This document shows, piece by piece, positions 1 through 10,520 of a stretch of DNA of 64,000 nt. The DNA is from Acanthococcus lagerstroemiae (Eukaryota > Arthropoda > Insecta > Hemiptera > Eriococcidae). Each line of letters starts with the position of its first letter. Within the stretch, counting starts at the first letter, position 1. Position numbers and translations under genes: made by a program. Location: the NCBI GenBank assembly GCA_031841125.1, contig CM063112.1, forward strand, positions 31,522,603-31,586,602, in the 5' to 3' direction. The notes beneath the pieces are model-generated. The model was not told the origin of the DNA and did not search any database. It saw nothing but the letters and a program-made list of their open reading frames with translations.

Positions 1-819
1 GGGGGGGAATCAATTTTCCGAAAGCATAGAAAAATCGACATATCACATACATGCAGCTACGCTGTTCAACGTAGACAAAGATTCATTTACGATTATTAAA
101 TTCAGCCTTTGTACACGTTGATTAGGTATCAATATTCGCGTCAGTTTGCATTCGATTGAAAGAAATTTAAATGTTAAAATATTATGCCTATTTCGCCGGA
201 AATTTTTGCGCAAATTGTTGCCCTCGTTAACGAGGGTAGAAAAGTAGTCGTTCTGCCGCTCTACAGTATAATCTGGCGCATAGTACAGTGAATCACATTT
301 ATCGACGATATGTTAATTCGGCCCGAAAAAAGTTCTCTAAAAGATAAATTTGAAAAGAAAGATTTATTATAAACTAAACTAATATGTTAAAATTATGCCC
401 TTCCCCTTATTTTCGACAATACATTCTTACAAATTATGCGCTATCGCTCGTAGGTATTCAATGGTCCCTCTGCTATCGTAGTCCACAACAATTTTTTTAT
501 TCGTTCCTCGCGGTCGACGTGCTTCTTCTTTTTCAGTGGGGGTTGCGCCGCGGCACTCTCCAGGTGTGTATAGTGTACATCCACGCCGTCTGTGCCCGGG
601 TAGGGTGCGAGAAACCAAATTCGACCTGCAAACGCCGATGTCCTGCTTCGGCATAGTTATTGGTATGGGGATCGTTACCTAGAGTTCTCAGGTAAAAATT
701 TCACCGCGGAATACGAAATCGTGGGTTTTTTCTTCCTGCCCTGAGAGGTCGCCCAGTGTATGTATCCTCGAAGTAGTTCATCAAATCCTCCAACTGCACG
801 TCTATCTTCAACTTACTTT
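1..819. other. No recognisable gene
   Basis: The window opens with seven G and then mixed-composition sequence. The open frames at 384-656 (+) and 427-654 (-) overlap on opposite strands, have no recognisable motif and are probably chance. I see no repeat structure, splice-like exon or RNA gene here. Confidence 0.5.
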
Positions 820-920
820 GCGCCAAATTAATATTGCGCCGAGTTACTCCACGCGCTGAATTCGTCGCACCGGATCAGTCGCGCCGAATTGGCGGCGCCA
901 AATCATTCGCGCCGGATTAA
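820..920. repeat. Degenerate GCGCC minisatellite, about 7 units
   Basis: Roughly seven units of 13-16 bp, each with a GCGCC/CGCACC core followed by an AATT, AGTT or GATC tail (for example GCGCCGAATTGG and CGCGCCGGATTAA). The units drift in length and sequence, so this is an old minisatellite. It is much richer in CpG than its flanks. No coding role is visible. Confidence 0.6.
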
Positions 921-1596
921 ACCAAACCCGTATATTCATATAGGCCAGTAAGGTGTGCGTCGGATCTAATGCTTCTTTTCCATACTGCATGTAACATTGC
1001 AAGACTTGCGTTCCGCCTCCATGTTAATGACCAACACAAAAACACACTAGCATGTTCAACGCAACAAAACCTGTGCGTTTGGTTGCGTTCTAAAAGCGCT
1101 TTGAGTCAGGATTGCCTGGGCTAATCGGCTTGGCTACACACAAACGTCGAAGTTGACAGTGAAACGTGATTATGTTCTTCTACTAGTCAATGCGTTTTGT
1201 TTGAATGCTCAGATTTTTTTGGCCCACAAAATGCGTATTCGGGACCTTATTGAAAACCCTTTTCCTTTTCCGCGATTTACTTTTAATGAACCATTAGAAT
1301 TTACAGCCAAAGCCAGAAGTACCCTTTTTGAAAACTGATCAAAAGAAAGTTGGTTCGTTTTTTACCTAGACATTTCCACGTATCGCAATATGAAAACGTT
1401 TCGTTGTTAACCCGTCGTGAGGATGGTGGAAAACTGTTTTGTTGGCCATGTCTATTATTCATCACAAAAAAGGATAAATGCATAATATGGAATGACCCTT
1501 CACAGGGATAGAACAACTTGAATAATTTGATCGATGCCCTTTTATAGTAGCATGTTTCATACTTTTATTCTGATCTTTACTTCACCTCTACAGGCC
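921..1596. other. No recognisable gene
   Basis: AT-rich sequence with only short frames (1153-1338 +, 1301-1516 -) that overlap on opposite strands and show no family motif. No repeat or RNA gene was recognised. Confidence 0.45.
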
Positions 1597-1880
1597 CAGG
1601 AACGTGCCCGGGGAGGGGGAAACTTACCCTCCGTAGGAATTTTTTACTCAGCAGTTGGGGGAATTTACAATTTCAGTCAGGTGGAGTTCGGAAAATCCGA
1701 CAAGTCAAAAGGTTTTTTTTTTGCTTTCATACTTGAAAATTGAGTTGAGAAGTTGGAAAAATCCAATAATTCAAAGGTTCTTTATTTTGGCTTTGACATT
1801 TGGGAATTTTGAGTTGAGTCAGTTGGGACTTTCAAAATTCCCCCCCCCCCCTCCTGCCTCCCGAAAAACTTGTCGGCGAA
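1597..1880 (+). mobile_element. hAT-like MITE, CAGGGACGTA family, decayed copy 1
   Basis: The left end reads CAGGAACGTGCCCGGGGAG, close to the CAGGGACGTACCGA end of the copies at 6255 and 46165. The body matches those copies: a GTAGGAATTTTT start, a CACTCAGCAGTTGGG-like block, a GAGTTGAGTCAGTTGGGACT block and a terminal C-run. The right terminus is eroded and no target duplication could be found. It carries no coding capacity; the frames at 1534-1954 run through it and are not genes. Confidence 0.65.
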
Positions 1881-2327
1881 TTTTTCTTCTCCATCTTTCC
1901 AAACTGAAAGTCAAATTTCGTTTCTGGAAATGGAGTACCCTGGATCCCTGTTAGAGACTAGTCAGTCAAAAGCAGAAGGTTTCAAGCTGAGTATCGAACG
2001 TAATTTGAAAGGTGGAAGACTTTTCGAAAATCTGAAAGTCGGTAGCAAACATTGAACTTCAAATTTCAATGACTATTCGAACTGCCAGCGCGAAAGAGTC
2101 GCCCTCTATAATTTTAGGCACGCGAAAAAAAGAAACTATTGAAACCCTACATATTTTAGAGAAATTCATCAGATTGAAATGGAAATAGTCTCAATGGAAG
2201 GAAAATTTTATGTACTATAAATTTTGTCCCAATCATTTTTTTGATAAACGCTTTCATTTTCATAATATTTTGAGATTTCTTCGTATGCCTGTACATGAAA
2301 TACTCCCCTCGATCAGGGTTCACAAGG
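1881..2327. other. No recognisable gene
   Basis: The first 40 bases (TTTTTCTTCTCC, then CCAAACTGAAAGTC) resemble 3962-4025 downstream, so this edge is probably part of a dispersed repeat. The rest is unrecognised AT-rich sequence. Confidence 0.4.
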
Positions 2328-2372
2328 TAAACAACTACAGCGCGCCACCGCTTTGAGCAGCCCGAAATCTGT
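2328..2372 (+). repeat. 45-bp direct repeat, left flank of the CACT array
   Basis: This 45-bp segment recurs at 3111-3155 in the same orientation with three mismatches. The core begins ACAGCGCGCCACCG and ends CCCGAAATCTGT. The two copies bracket the tandem array exactly. Confidence 0.85.
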
Positions 2373-3110
2373 TCACTTTGTCACTTCGTCACTCACTGAG
2401 TCATTCGCTTACTTATTTAGTGATTCACTCAGTCACTCGCTTACTTATTCAGTTATCCACACAGTTATTCAATCACTTACTCAGTCACTCACTCAGTCAC
2501 TCGCTTATTTATTGAGTTATTCACTCAGTTACTTCGTCACTCATTCAATCACTCATTTATAGCTATTCACTCATTCTGTGATGCAGTTATTTATTCACTT
2601 TCTCACTCCGGCACTCACGCAATAAGTCAGTGATTTACTCACTCATTCAGTCATTCGCTAACTTATTTAGTGATTCACTCACTCACTTAGTCATTCACTC
2701 ATTCTCTAATTTAATTATTCATTCACTTCCTTACTCCATCACTCATTCAATAAGTCAGTGATTCACTCAGTCACTCGCTTACTTATTTAGTGATTCACTC
2801 ACATACTCAGTTATTCATTTATTCTCTAATTCAATTCTATTCATTCACTTCCTCACTCCGTCACTCACCCAGTGAGTTTAGTGATTCACTCACTCACTCA
2901 GTCGCATTCGCTTACTTATTTAGTGATTCACTCAGTCACTCGCTTATTTATTCAGTTATTCGCACAGTTACCCAATCACTTACTCAGTGACTCAGTAATT
3001 CACTCACTCACTCACTCACTCAGTCACTCGCTTACTCATTGAGTCATTCACTCAGTTACTCAGTCACTCACTCAATGAGTCAGTGATTCACTTACTCATT
3101 CAATCATTCA
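2373..3110. repeat. CACT/TCAG-type satellite array with higher-order units
   Basis: About 740 bp made almost wholly of 4-bp steps (CACT, CAGT, CATT, TTAC). A longer motif containing CGCTTACTTATTTAGTGATT recurs near 2408, 2657, 2777 and 2909, so there is a higher-order period of roughly 120-135 bp. Translation gives only serine/threonine/leucine-rich strings such as SLTQSLTQSL, a by-product of the 4-bp period. The array lies precisely between the 45-bp direct repeats. Confidence 0.85.
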
Positions 3111-3155
3111 TAAACGAATACAGCGCGCCACCGATTTGAGCAGCCCGAAATCTGT
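3111..3155 (+). repeat. 45-bp direct repeat, right flank of the CACT array
   Basis: Second copy of the 2328-2372 repeat, same orientation, 42 of 45 positions identical. It directly abuts the end of the array. Confidence 0.85.
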
Positions 3156-4147
3156 GAATACTAGATTCTCTGTTTGACCTAGAGCCTGAAAATTGAGAAG
3201 GTTGAACATTTTATTAAAATCTAAAAGTTGAAAAGCAAAAGACTTATCTTCCAATGTTACAAGTTAAATCCGATAGCAAATGTTCTATTGCTTAATTTAC
3301 GGTCCTTGGTCCTGGTGAATATTCGGGTCGTACATCCAAGATTCCAAAATTTTGCTACATGTTTCACAAACTTCACCTTTCGGTCGCTGATAAGATACTA
3401 GCGCTGTACGGCTCGATAGGAGGGAAATTTAGTCTGGAACAAAAGTCAAAACTCCATGTATTTTTCCCAAAAGAACGAAAAGGAACTTCTAGCACGGATT
3501 CCCCTAATCCGATCGACAGAAAACTTTGTAGTGTTTTTTTTTTTTTTTCAAATTTGTTTTTATTGGAATCAATTTAGGAGAAGAATCAGAAGAAATTCAG
3601 AAAAAAGATCACCAAGAGTAAACAACGACCACCTCAATGTGTAAAGAAAGTTGTGTGTGTGTTCCTCTCAAATATTCCTAACATCCTTCCACCATATCCT
3701 CCCAGAATAGGGTATGCTCATGTGCGCAAATGTGAGTGCTTTGGGAATAAAGTTCCAAACTGCATTTGCAGGGACAAAACCACGGGGGGGGGTGTGAAAC
3801 ACCCCCAATAATTAGGCAGTCAGCAAATTTTGAAACTGTTTATTTGAATTTTTTATTTTCTCAGAACGTTTTTTTGTTTATTTATTTATTTTTTTTTTCA
3901 ATTATAAAATATTTTGATTGAAAAATCGGCGAATTTTCAAATTTTTAGTTAAAAGAAAATATTTGCCTGCAAATTTTCCTTCTCCACCCCCCCCCCCCCC
4001 GCCCAAACTGAGAGTCAGGTTTCACCTCTGCTCTCTCGCACAATATGCTGTCACGTCTGTGCTGAGCTAACTGCACGGATACACGGATAGATAGCGTCCA
4101 AGTCGAGAATTTCGGGTCGTGTTCTAGTTGATCGCACGACCATGGTA
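3156..4147. repeat. Unrecognised stretch with a G-run/C-run repeat fragment
   Basis: No gene. A G-run near 3786 and a C-run near 3988 bracket AT-rich sequence in the style of the MITEs elsewhere in the window, and the 3' part (TTCTCC, C-run, CCAAACTGAGAGTC) resembles 1875-1920. No clear terminal inverted repeat or target duplication was found, so the boundaries are unknown. Confidence 0.35.
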
Positions 4148-4265
4148 TAGTTGTACAACAGAGAGTTAAGTATCACCAGATCGTTAACTCGATGTTTCGA
4201 CCAGTCAACTTGCCGAATTCGGCGAGTTAACCCAGAGATAACGATAACTCTCTATTATACAACTA
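4148..4265. mobile_element. 118-bp hairpin MITE with possible GTA duplication
   Basis: The two ends are imperfect inverted repeats about 43 bp long: the left begins TAGTTGTACAACAGAGAG and the right, reverse-complemented, begins TAGTTGTATAATAGAGAG; both arms end near GTTAACTCG. The element is flanked on each side by GTA, a possible 3-bp target duplication that could be chance. It is non-coding and would form a nearly complete hairpin. The superfamily is unassigned. Confidence 0.65.
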
Positions 4266-4365
4266 GTACTAGGGATCCAACCCCCAAGCTTCAAATTATT
4301 ATTAAGGATCGAGGCATACGGCCCGAAACGGCAAACTTCACCTTTACTACAAACTGCTTTTACCT

Positions 4366-4740
4366 AAAATCGACTTCATATCGACGTCGATTTACAGTCT
4401 ACGAAAAAACTAATTACGAGTACCCGCAGTCGACTGAATATCGACGTCGATTTAAGGCTTTTAGGAAATCATATACTCAAATTCGACTCAATGTCGCCGT
4501 GGATTTACAGTGCACGGAATGGCATTTACCCAGAATCGACTCAATTTCGACATAGATTTGAAGTGCTACGAATGTCATGTCGACCCGATTTCTACGTCGA
4601 TACGCAGTCAAGTTGGGTCGATTTGTAGTCGACAACCCCGGAACTATTTCGACGAGAAGTCGACGGTGACAATGAGTCGATTCTAAATCGTGACAGAAGG
4701 TCGATTTGACGTCGTATCGACGTCGATTCGCGGTCGACAT
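4366..4740. repeat. TCGA-rich degenerate tandem array
   Basis: At least four units of about 51-59 bp share a pattern of TCGACT, AAT, TCGACGTCGATTTACAG (units near 4371, 4430, 4483 and 4534), followed by a looser run rich in GTCGA and TCGAC to 4738. TCGACGTCGA is itself palindromic. CpG is unusually frequent for this window. The opposite-strand frames at 4151-4555 and 4477-4740 are produced by the repeat. Confidence 0.7.
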
Positions 4741-5040
4741 GATTTAGCGGGTTAGTGGAATGTCCCAGCCATATTGTGCAAGAAGGGCGAGGAAGGGGAG
4801 GTTACGATAACTTATGCCTTGAAGATAATCGTTTGTCTTATCTTGATCCAACTTTTCAATTTAAACGAAAAATGTATTCAATTTTGTGGAACACCTGTTT
4901 TCCATGTCAGTTCTCCTCTACATTCATTTACTGTATTTCATTCCCCAGTTAGGCAGGGTTAGTTTTAGTATTTCTTTCTCGAGATCATCTCGGATCCAGC
5001 GGATTTCTCTCTCATCTAGCAATTTCTCAACTCTCCACGT
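4741..5040. other. No recognisable gene
   Basis: Unrecognised sequence with no motif or repeat that I can support. Confidence 0.4.
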
Positions 5041-5900
5041 CCAGTCGGAAAAAGCCTAATTTAGACGGTCCATCCGTCCGGAAATAATGGTTCGTAAACC
5101 GTAACCTCGGCTGTCCAGCGAAACACTATACGCTGTCCGGATCCGGAGCTGAACTCGCCGTACGTTATTGTGTCATTAACGCGGGCGAGGGTTCGTATAA
5201 TCGGGTAATGTTCGCGCCGCGAATGGCGTAAAGGAAGATTCAAACGGCAGAGCCGGTGCCCAGCGTCCGGAAATTGTATGAGTAATGATATTGGGCGACA
5301 TTTCTGCAACCCCGGCTTCCGTGCCCTTTCATAGGCAAATTGAACCTTTGACGTGATTAACTAACCAGGTCTCGACATAATGTCGCGCGTATGAGCCCCC
5401 CTGGCCCGTAGCACGCAGCCACCTTTCGGGCCCGTTCAGCCGGCGCATAAGATAAATAGATTTAAGTCTTTACTGCGACGACTTAACTCGGCCGTTTAGC
5501 TTTTATGTTTTGAGTATAACGACGGCGTAAGCTCAATCGGCTTAACAGTTTTGATACACTGCTCCACCCCGGTAAATGTACCGTGCAGTCGAGATAATAC
5601 TAATTGCATCGTAGAATTTAATACGTAATAGAAAACGCAGACGGATTCCCGGTCGCCACGTCGCCCTGCCCGAACGATGTCCCGGTTTAAACGGCTCAGC
5701 AAACCGCCAAGCTTTATCTGTGGCGCGGGAGAATCAACCGGTGTCGTGAAATTGCCTTCGACTAACCCATTTAGCGAAAGCCGATTGTTGCTGATGGCAT
5801 GTGGCGAAGAAGCGCCGGGAAAATGGTCGTATATTAGGTCGGCTCCCCTCTGGACTCCTGTCTTCTGAAATTTCCGCCATCCATGTAGCAGCAGACATCA
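5041..5900. other. CpG-rich low-repeat block
   Basis: Compared with its neighbours this block is rich in CpG, lacks homopolymer runs and shows no internal repeats. Frames such as 5061-5309 (-) and 5496-5702 (-) have no motif I recognise. It could be intronic or intergenic regulatory DNA of a host gene outside the window; that is inference from composition only. Confidence 0.35.
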
Positions 5901-6254
5901 CCTCCATTCCAGGCCCATGTTTTCATCTTTTTCGTATTCTGTACTCGCCATTTGAACACAGTCACAGTCACACTCAAACGAAATCTCAGAGTGGTCTACA
6001 CTACTCCTGACGATTTATCGATAGTTATCAGTCTGTTGATCAGCAGCTACAATCAGACAAAACAAGACAGGTAACCAGGTTACATGAAGCAAACAAAGTA
6101 ATTATAAGGAAAAATTCAAAATTCGTTCACTAAACACTTGAAAAACATAATTATTGTCAAAATATAAATAATTATAAAAATAAAAAGTAAAAATTACGTT
6201 CCACCGGCTGGATTTCATTCCAACCATTCCTTTGTGCTGTATTATGGTAGTAGA
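5901..6254. other. No recognisable gene
   Basis: AT-rich sequence, with an A/T-rich stretch near 6120-6190. Nothing recognised. Confidence 0.4.
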
Positions 6255-6380
6255 CAGGGACGTACCGATGGAGGGGGGGGGGCTTCTCCCCTCTCGTAGA
6301 AATTTTTCGCTCAGTAGTTGGGAAAATTTATCATTTCAGTGAGGCGAGTTGGAAAAATCCAACAAGTTTGAAGACAATTT
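6255..6380 (+). mobile_element. hAT-like MITE, CAGGGACGTA family, 5' fragment
   Basis: The left terminus CAGGGACGTACCGATGG is followed by a G-run and the family body (GTAGAAATTTTTCGCTCAG, then a GAGTTGGAAAAATCCAAC block). Similarity to the copies at 1597, 22722 and 46165 stops near 6380, so the 3' half is missing. Confidence 0.7.
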
Positions 6381-6886
6381 AAGGTAACACTTACAACTTT
6401 TAACTGAGTAAGGCCATCGCTGAACACTATCTTTTGAAGTCTTATGGTACCGATATGTAAACTGTTCAAAAACAATTAGAGGCTTGCCTTTTTCACTTTT
6501 TAAAAATTCCATTTCAAAAGTATTATTCTACGAAAATACGTAAGACGATCTGTGCATCCATTCATCAAGAACGAAGTTTAACGAATGAAACAAGAATCGA
6601 ATCGAGGCTTTGGTCAGACCCAGAATACAAAAATCGACAAGTAGAAACAGAAGCGAAAACAAGCTGGAATACAATAAGATTGTGATTAAGTGTAAACAAG
6701 GCCGAGTGTGAAATAAATGAACTGTTTTACCATGACGAAGTGTGCATGAATCAACAAACATTATAATCGAAGAGAGATTAGATTGAGTTGAACGAACGTG
6801 ATGGTGAGCAAAAGTGTGCAAGGATATTATAACTGTAGAAGTACGAAAATGACGAATAAAATCAAGGATCTAATAAACTAAGCGGG
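6381..6886. other. No recognisable gene
   Basis: The minus frame 6528-6821 (97 aa, hydrophobic centre) has no recognisable family features. No repeat or RNA gene was identified. Confidence 0.4.
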
Positions 6887-6906
6887 CCGCAACTCACTTC
6901 TATAGA

Positions 6907-6915
6907 AAGTCTGGG
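6907..6915 (+). repeat. 9-bp target-site duplication, left
   Basis: AAGTCTGGG, matched exactly at 8978-8986, on the two outer edges of the foldback element. Confidence 0.75.
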
Positions 6916-8977
6916 GGGTCCGTTTCCCCAGCAGCGCCCATTTCAGATTCGAAGTTCAAAATTTCAGGATCGTTAGGGCTACGTTAGTGCAGGTTAGTGC
7001 CGTAAAAATTTTCGTTAGTGCTTTCCCACTTCCATACTTTTAAAAAAATGAATTTGGGCGCTGCTGGGGAAACGGTGGCACCGCCCATGAGGCCTAGCTC
7101 ATCGAAACACTCAGGATCGTTAGTGCTACGTTAGTGCTGGTTAGTGCCGTAAAAATTTTCGTTAGTGCTGCCCCACTTCCATACTTTTTGAAAATTTCAG
7201 GGTTCTCATATTGTTTCCCAATTTTGGGAGTTACACCCATTCTCTCTAAAGTTTCGTTGTCTTCGTTCATACTTTTTATATGAATTTCCAATTTTTCTGA
7301 GAAAGTTCAAAGAAAAACTTACGTTAGAAAGGTGAAAATTCGATACCGCAAAAGTCACTCCAGTTTTTGTATACCGTACTTTTGGACAATTGGGAATTTC
7401 ATCGAAAATCTTTGGGAAAGTTTTCCGATGATTTTGAAGGAACTTCATCGGAAAGATTCGAAAAAAGATCCATAGGTTTATCAATTTTTTTTTTCATTAC
7501 TAACGAGTTTAATGCTGAACCGAAGAATCTTATCAGACATCTCTGAAAAAAATTCCCAGTGTTCCCAGAGAATTTCTTCAAAATGCTTGGGGAAAATATT
7601 CCGATAATTTTTGAAGAATTTCATGAGGGGAAAACTCCGATGATTTTTGAAGTATCAACAATGTTCAGAAAAAATGTTCTCCGAAGAATTTCATCGAAGA
7701 TTTTTTGTGAAAATCTCGGAGGATTTTTAAGGAATTTCACTGGAAATCTTTGGAAACAAATTCCGGTAATATTCGAAACAACTAACCTCCAGGAAAAATG
7801 TATTCCGAAGAGATTCATCGAAAATCTTCAGGAATAATCTTCGATGATCTTTAAAGAATTTCATGAGGAATTTTTAGGAAAAAATTCCAATAATGTCCAA
7901 AGAATCTCATCCGAACATTTCCAATGTTTTCTAAAAAAAAATTTCATTCAAGAAATTTTTCGAGAAGATTTCCCGATCATGGAAATATTTGAGGGAAAAC
8001 TACAATGGTTTTGGAGAATTTTATCAACAATTTTCAGGAAAAATATTCGATGATCTCCAAGTAACTTCATCGATATTTTCGATAAACATCTCCGATGATT
8101 TTTAAGGAATTTTGTCAGAAATTTTTAGGAAAAAATTCCGATAATTTCCGCAAGATTATGCCGTTTAAAACTCAGCATTAGGAAAAGCCCGTTCGTTGCG
8201 TGTTAATAAAACGCAACATTACTGAGCCCAGTGTGGCGCTGTTATATACAAAAAATTATTCGTGGAAAAAAATCCGATGATTTCCAAAGAATTATCTGTA
8301 ATCTCTGCGGCCGATAATTTCACCAGAAACGGAAAGGAATATCCGAAAATTTCAGAAGAATTTTATTGGAAATCTTTTGAGAAAATCTCTAATATTTTCC
8401 AATAAAAAATATTTCGAGAAAAATTCCCGAAAACTTTGGAAGTATTTGTGGATGTGAACGACTGCGGGGGTTGGCGGGTTGCACTAACGAAAATTTGCAC
8501 AGCACTAACCAGCAATAACGTAGCACTAATGATCCTGACATATTGAGCTTCGATTCTGGAATGGGGTCTTCGGTCTCTTATATTTTGTTCCCAACAATGT
8601 GGATATGATCGACTGCGGGGGTTGACGGGTTGCACTAACGAAAATTTGCACAGCATACTAATAACGATCTGATGTTCGGAGAGCTAGCTCAGGCATCACG
8701 TTTCCACAGCAAATCATTTAAAGTATGAGGGGCAGCACTAACGAAAATTGTAGCACTAACCACACTAAGTCACTAACGACCTGATGTTTCGATGAGCTAG
8801 GCCTCATGGGCGGTGCCACCGTTTCCCTAGCAGCGCCCAAATTCATTTTTTAAAAGTATGGAAGGGGGGAAGCACTAACGAAAATTTTTACGGCACTAAC
8901 CAGCACTAACGTAGCACTAACGATCCTGAAATTTTGAACTTTGAATCTGAAATGGGCGCTGCTGGGGAAACGGCCAT
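6916..8977. mobile_element. Foldback (FB/MULE-like) element, 2,062 bp
   Basis: The outer arms are inverted copies of each other. The left begins GGGTCCGTTTCCCCAGCAGC, and the reverse complement of the right end begins ATGGCCGTTTCCCCAGCAGC. Both arms contain subrepeats built on CACTAACG/CGTTAGTG: about two units on the left (6916-7205) and about four on the right (about 8455-8977), so the right arm is longer. The core is a different degenerate repeat. The flanks carry a perfect 9-bp duplication. No transposase is present and the frames inside (7094-8053, 8363-8656) are repeat-derived. Long, subrepeated, unequal arms with 9-bp duplications are typical of Foldback elements and of Mutator-like elements; which applies here is not decided. 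Confidence 0.85.
7206..8450. repeat. Core of the foldback element: about 46-48-bp repeats
   Basis: The core carries many degenerate copies of a unit containing TTCCGATGATTTTTGAAG, AATTTCATCGAAAAT and GGAAAAA, all in the same orientation. Near 8160-8260 the pattern is interrupted by unrelated sequence that includes an AAAACGCAAC motif like that at 12225 and 13110. Non-coding. Confidence 0.65.
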
Positions 8978-8986
8978 AAGTCTGGG
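8978..8986 (+). repeat. 9-bp target-site duplication, right
   Basis: AAGTCTGGG, identical to 6907-6915. Confidence 0.75.
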
Positions 8987-9041
8987 CCGCAACTCACTTC
9001 ATAAAAAAGGTACAAAAAAGATTTGGGCCGCAACTCACCTA

Positions 9042-10031
9042 CAGCCAAAATGCAAAGCTATGGAGTTCTCAATGAGTTTTAAAGAATTTCAGCGAGATAT
9101 AATCAGCTGCAGAATAATGAAAGTATATAAATATCCCTTTCGAGAAATAAACCCACGGTTTCGATTTACATTCTCCCTCTTCATTCATTTTCAACAGTCG
9201 CATAATTTCGAATCCCACATAACTGACAATTAATTCGGCAGATAATTCTTTCGAATTTTTCACTCTCGGTGAATGGTTACCCAGCGAAAGTAAAAATCCT
9301 CTTAAACTTTTTTAATTACCCGCGAAGAAGTTTAGCCGTATTAGCCGAGGCATCGACCAATACTTCGCAACTTTTTTCATTTAAAAATTTTACTATCATA
9401 ACTTTTGCAGAATAACCCTTGAAAAGAAAGAAAAAAACAAATTTTCGAAGGATAAATCTTTTCCCGAGGAAAAAAACACAATTTTTTTTTTACATAATCG
9501 TCTCTTTTATTTCCGGCTAAAACGATACCTAACTTGAAGCCGTTCGATAATAGCGAGTATTAAAAAAATAATAGCTGGTAATAAAGAATAAGGTGGTTTA
9601 CTCCTTATACAAAACGAGCGAACGGCGAAATAACGACAGTAACGTAGCGTAATGGAATTTAATGAAGTCGCCCTGTTTTATCCGGGAACGATGGCATGGG
9701 GGAGGGGGCGTAATCGAGTAAAAGGGATGCAAAAAGTACCCCCATTGACCGGCTAGATCCCTCGCCTCGTGCAGGTAATACAGACAGAATTTATTATTAA
9801 AACGCCTAATGTCTTCCTCGTGGTAGCTGAACTGCAGTGAAAAGGAATGCGGTGTAGGATGTTCGTATTTTGCGACCAGACTCGGGCATACTTGAAATTT
9901 TCGATTCCGAATTTCAGCCTTCCGGTGGCTCGTATAACGCGGCCCGAGAAATCGCTTTTTTGCGCCCCCTCGTCCGATTTCACGCGTACGGTTGATCCCA
10001 GAAAACACGCTTCACCGAGCCGCTAGGTGCT
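9042..10031. other. No supported gene; CpG-richer after about 9590
   Basis: AT-rich to about 9590, then CpG-richer. The minus frame 9598-10008 (136 aa) is one of the longest in the window but has no recognisable domain, contains a proline run encoded by a simple C-rich stretch, and overlaps a second open frame on the same strand. I treat it as chance. Confidence 0.4.
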
Positions 10032-10088
10032 GAAAAACCGACCGGGTGCCGCAACCCGACCTGGTGCCGGAAGCCGACCCTGGACCCG
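10032..10088 (+). repeat. 18-bp tandem repeat, 3 copies
   Basis: Three consecutive units follow the pattern (A)ACCCGACCTGGTGCCG with small changes. Short, GC-rich and non-coding. Confidence 0.65.
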
Positions 10089-10520
10089 CGAAGTGACCGA
10101 AGAATGCTCGGACTTGCTGTACGTGTTAGATCGGTTTAAGACGAACTTCGGGCTGCAACCTTCATTAAACGCTCATTATAGCTGTTCGCGTGAGCGAAGG
10201 CGATAAAATTATTTCGCTGTAAAAATTTGCGCTGTTATTTCCAACATTTTCTCGTTTCGGTTAATTATGCCGAATTAATATACAACCCTTTTTTCTGCTT
10301 TTGCCTCGCGTTTACTTAACGCGGACAAATAGATGCGAACGAGTTGCGTGCATACGTCGGTCGTCGGGTACCGCTGAAGATCCCGAATTCTACGTAAAAA
10401 TGTTGTAAATTTTAGCATCGAACAAATGTACGTACGAGCGTCGTAATCGCGAAATCTAATCGGCCGCCGCCCCGTAACATTCGTCCAATTTACTTCGCAG
10501 TCGACGTATTAATAAAACTC
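10089..10520. other. CpG-rich low-repeat block
   Basis: Dense CpG, no repeats and no frame worth calling. The composition differs from the AT-rich transposon-laden flanks. Candidate regulatory or ancient unique DNA (inference). Confidence 0.3.

Larger units (their letters stand above)
6887..9041 (+). repeat. GGGCCGCAACTCAC tandem repeat, split by a foldback element
   Basis: GGGCCGCAACTCACTTC occurs at 6887 and 8985 in the same orientation, and a third copy, GGGCCGCAACTCACCT, begins at 9026. Removing the element at 6916-8977 and one 9-bp duplication rejoins them as a short tandem repeat with spacings of about 29 and 41 bp. This is the pre-insertion site of the foldback element. Confidence 0.75.

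Noticed and set aside
2353..2990. Serine/threonine/leucine-rich open frames (SLTQSLTQ...)
   Set aside because: Generated by the 4-bp satellite array; the same pattern appears in several frames.
2300..3160. CRISPR-like array
   Set aside because: No regular repeat/spacer alternation and no cas genes; the context is eukaryotic and the repeat is a simple satellite.
9598..10008. 136-aa minus-strand frame
   Set aside because: No domain, proline run from a C-rich tract, and a competing overlapping frame; length is compatible with chance in a 64-kb window.
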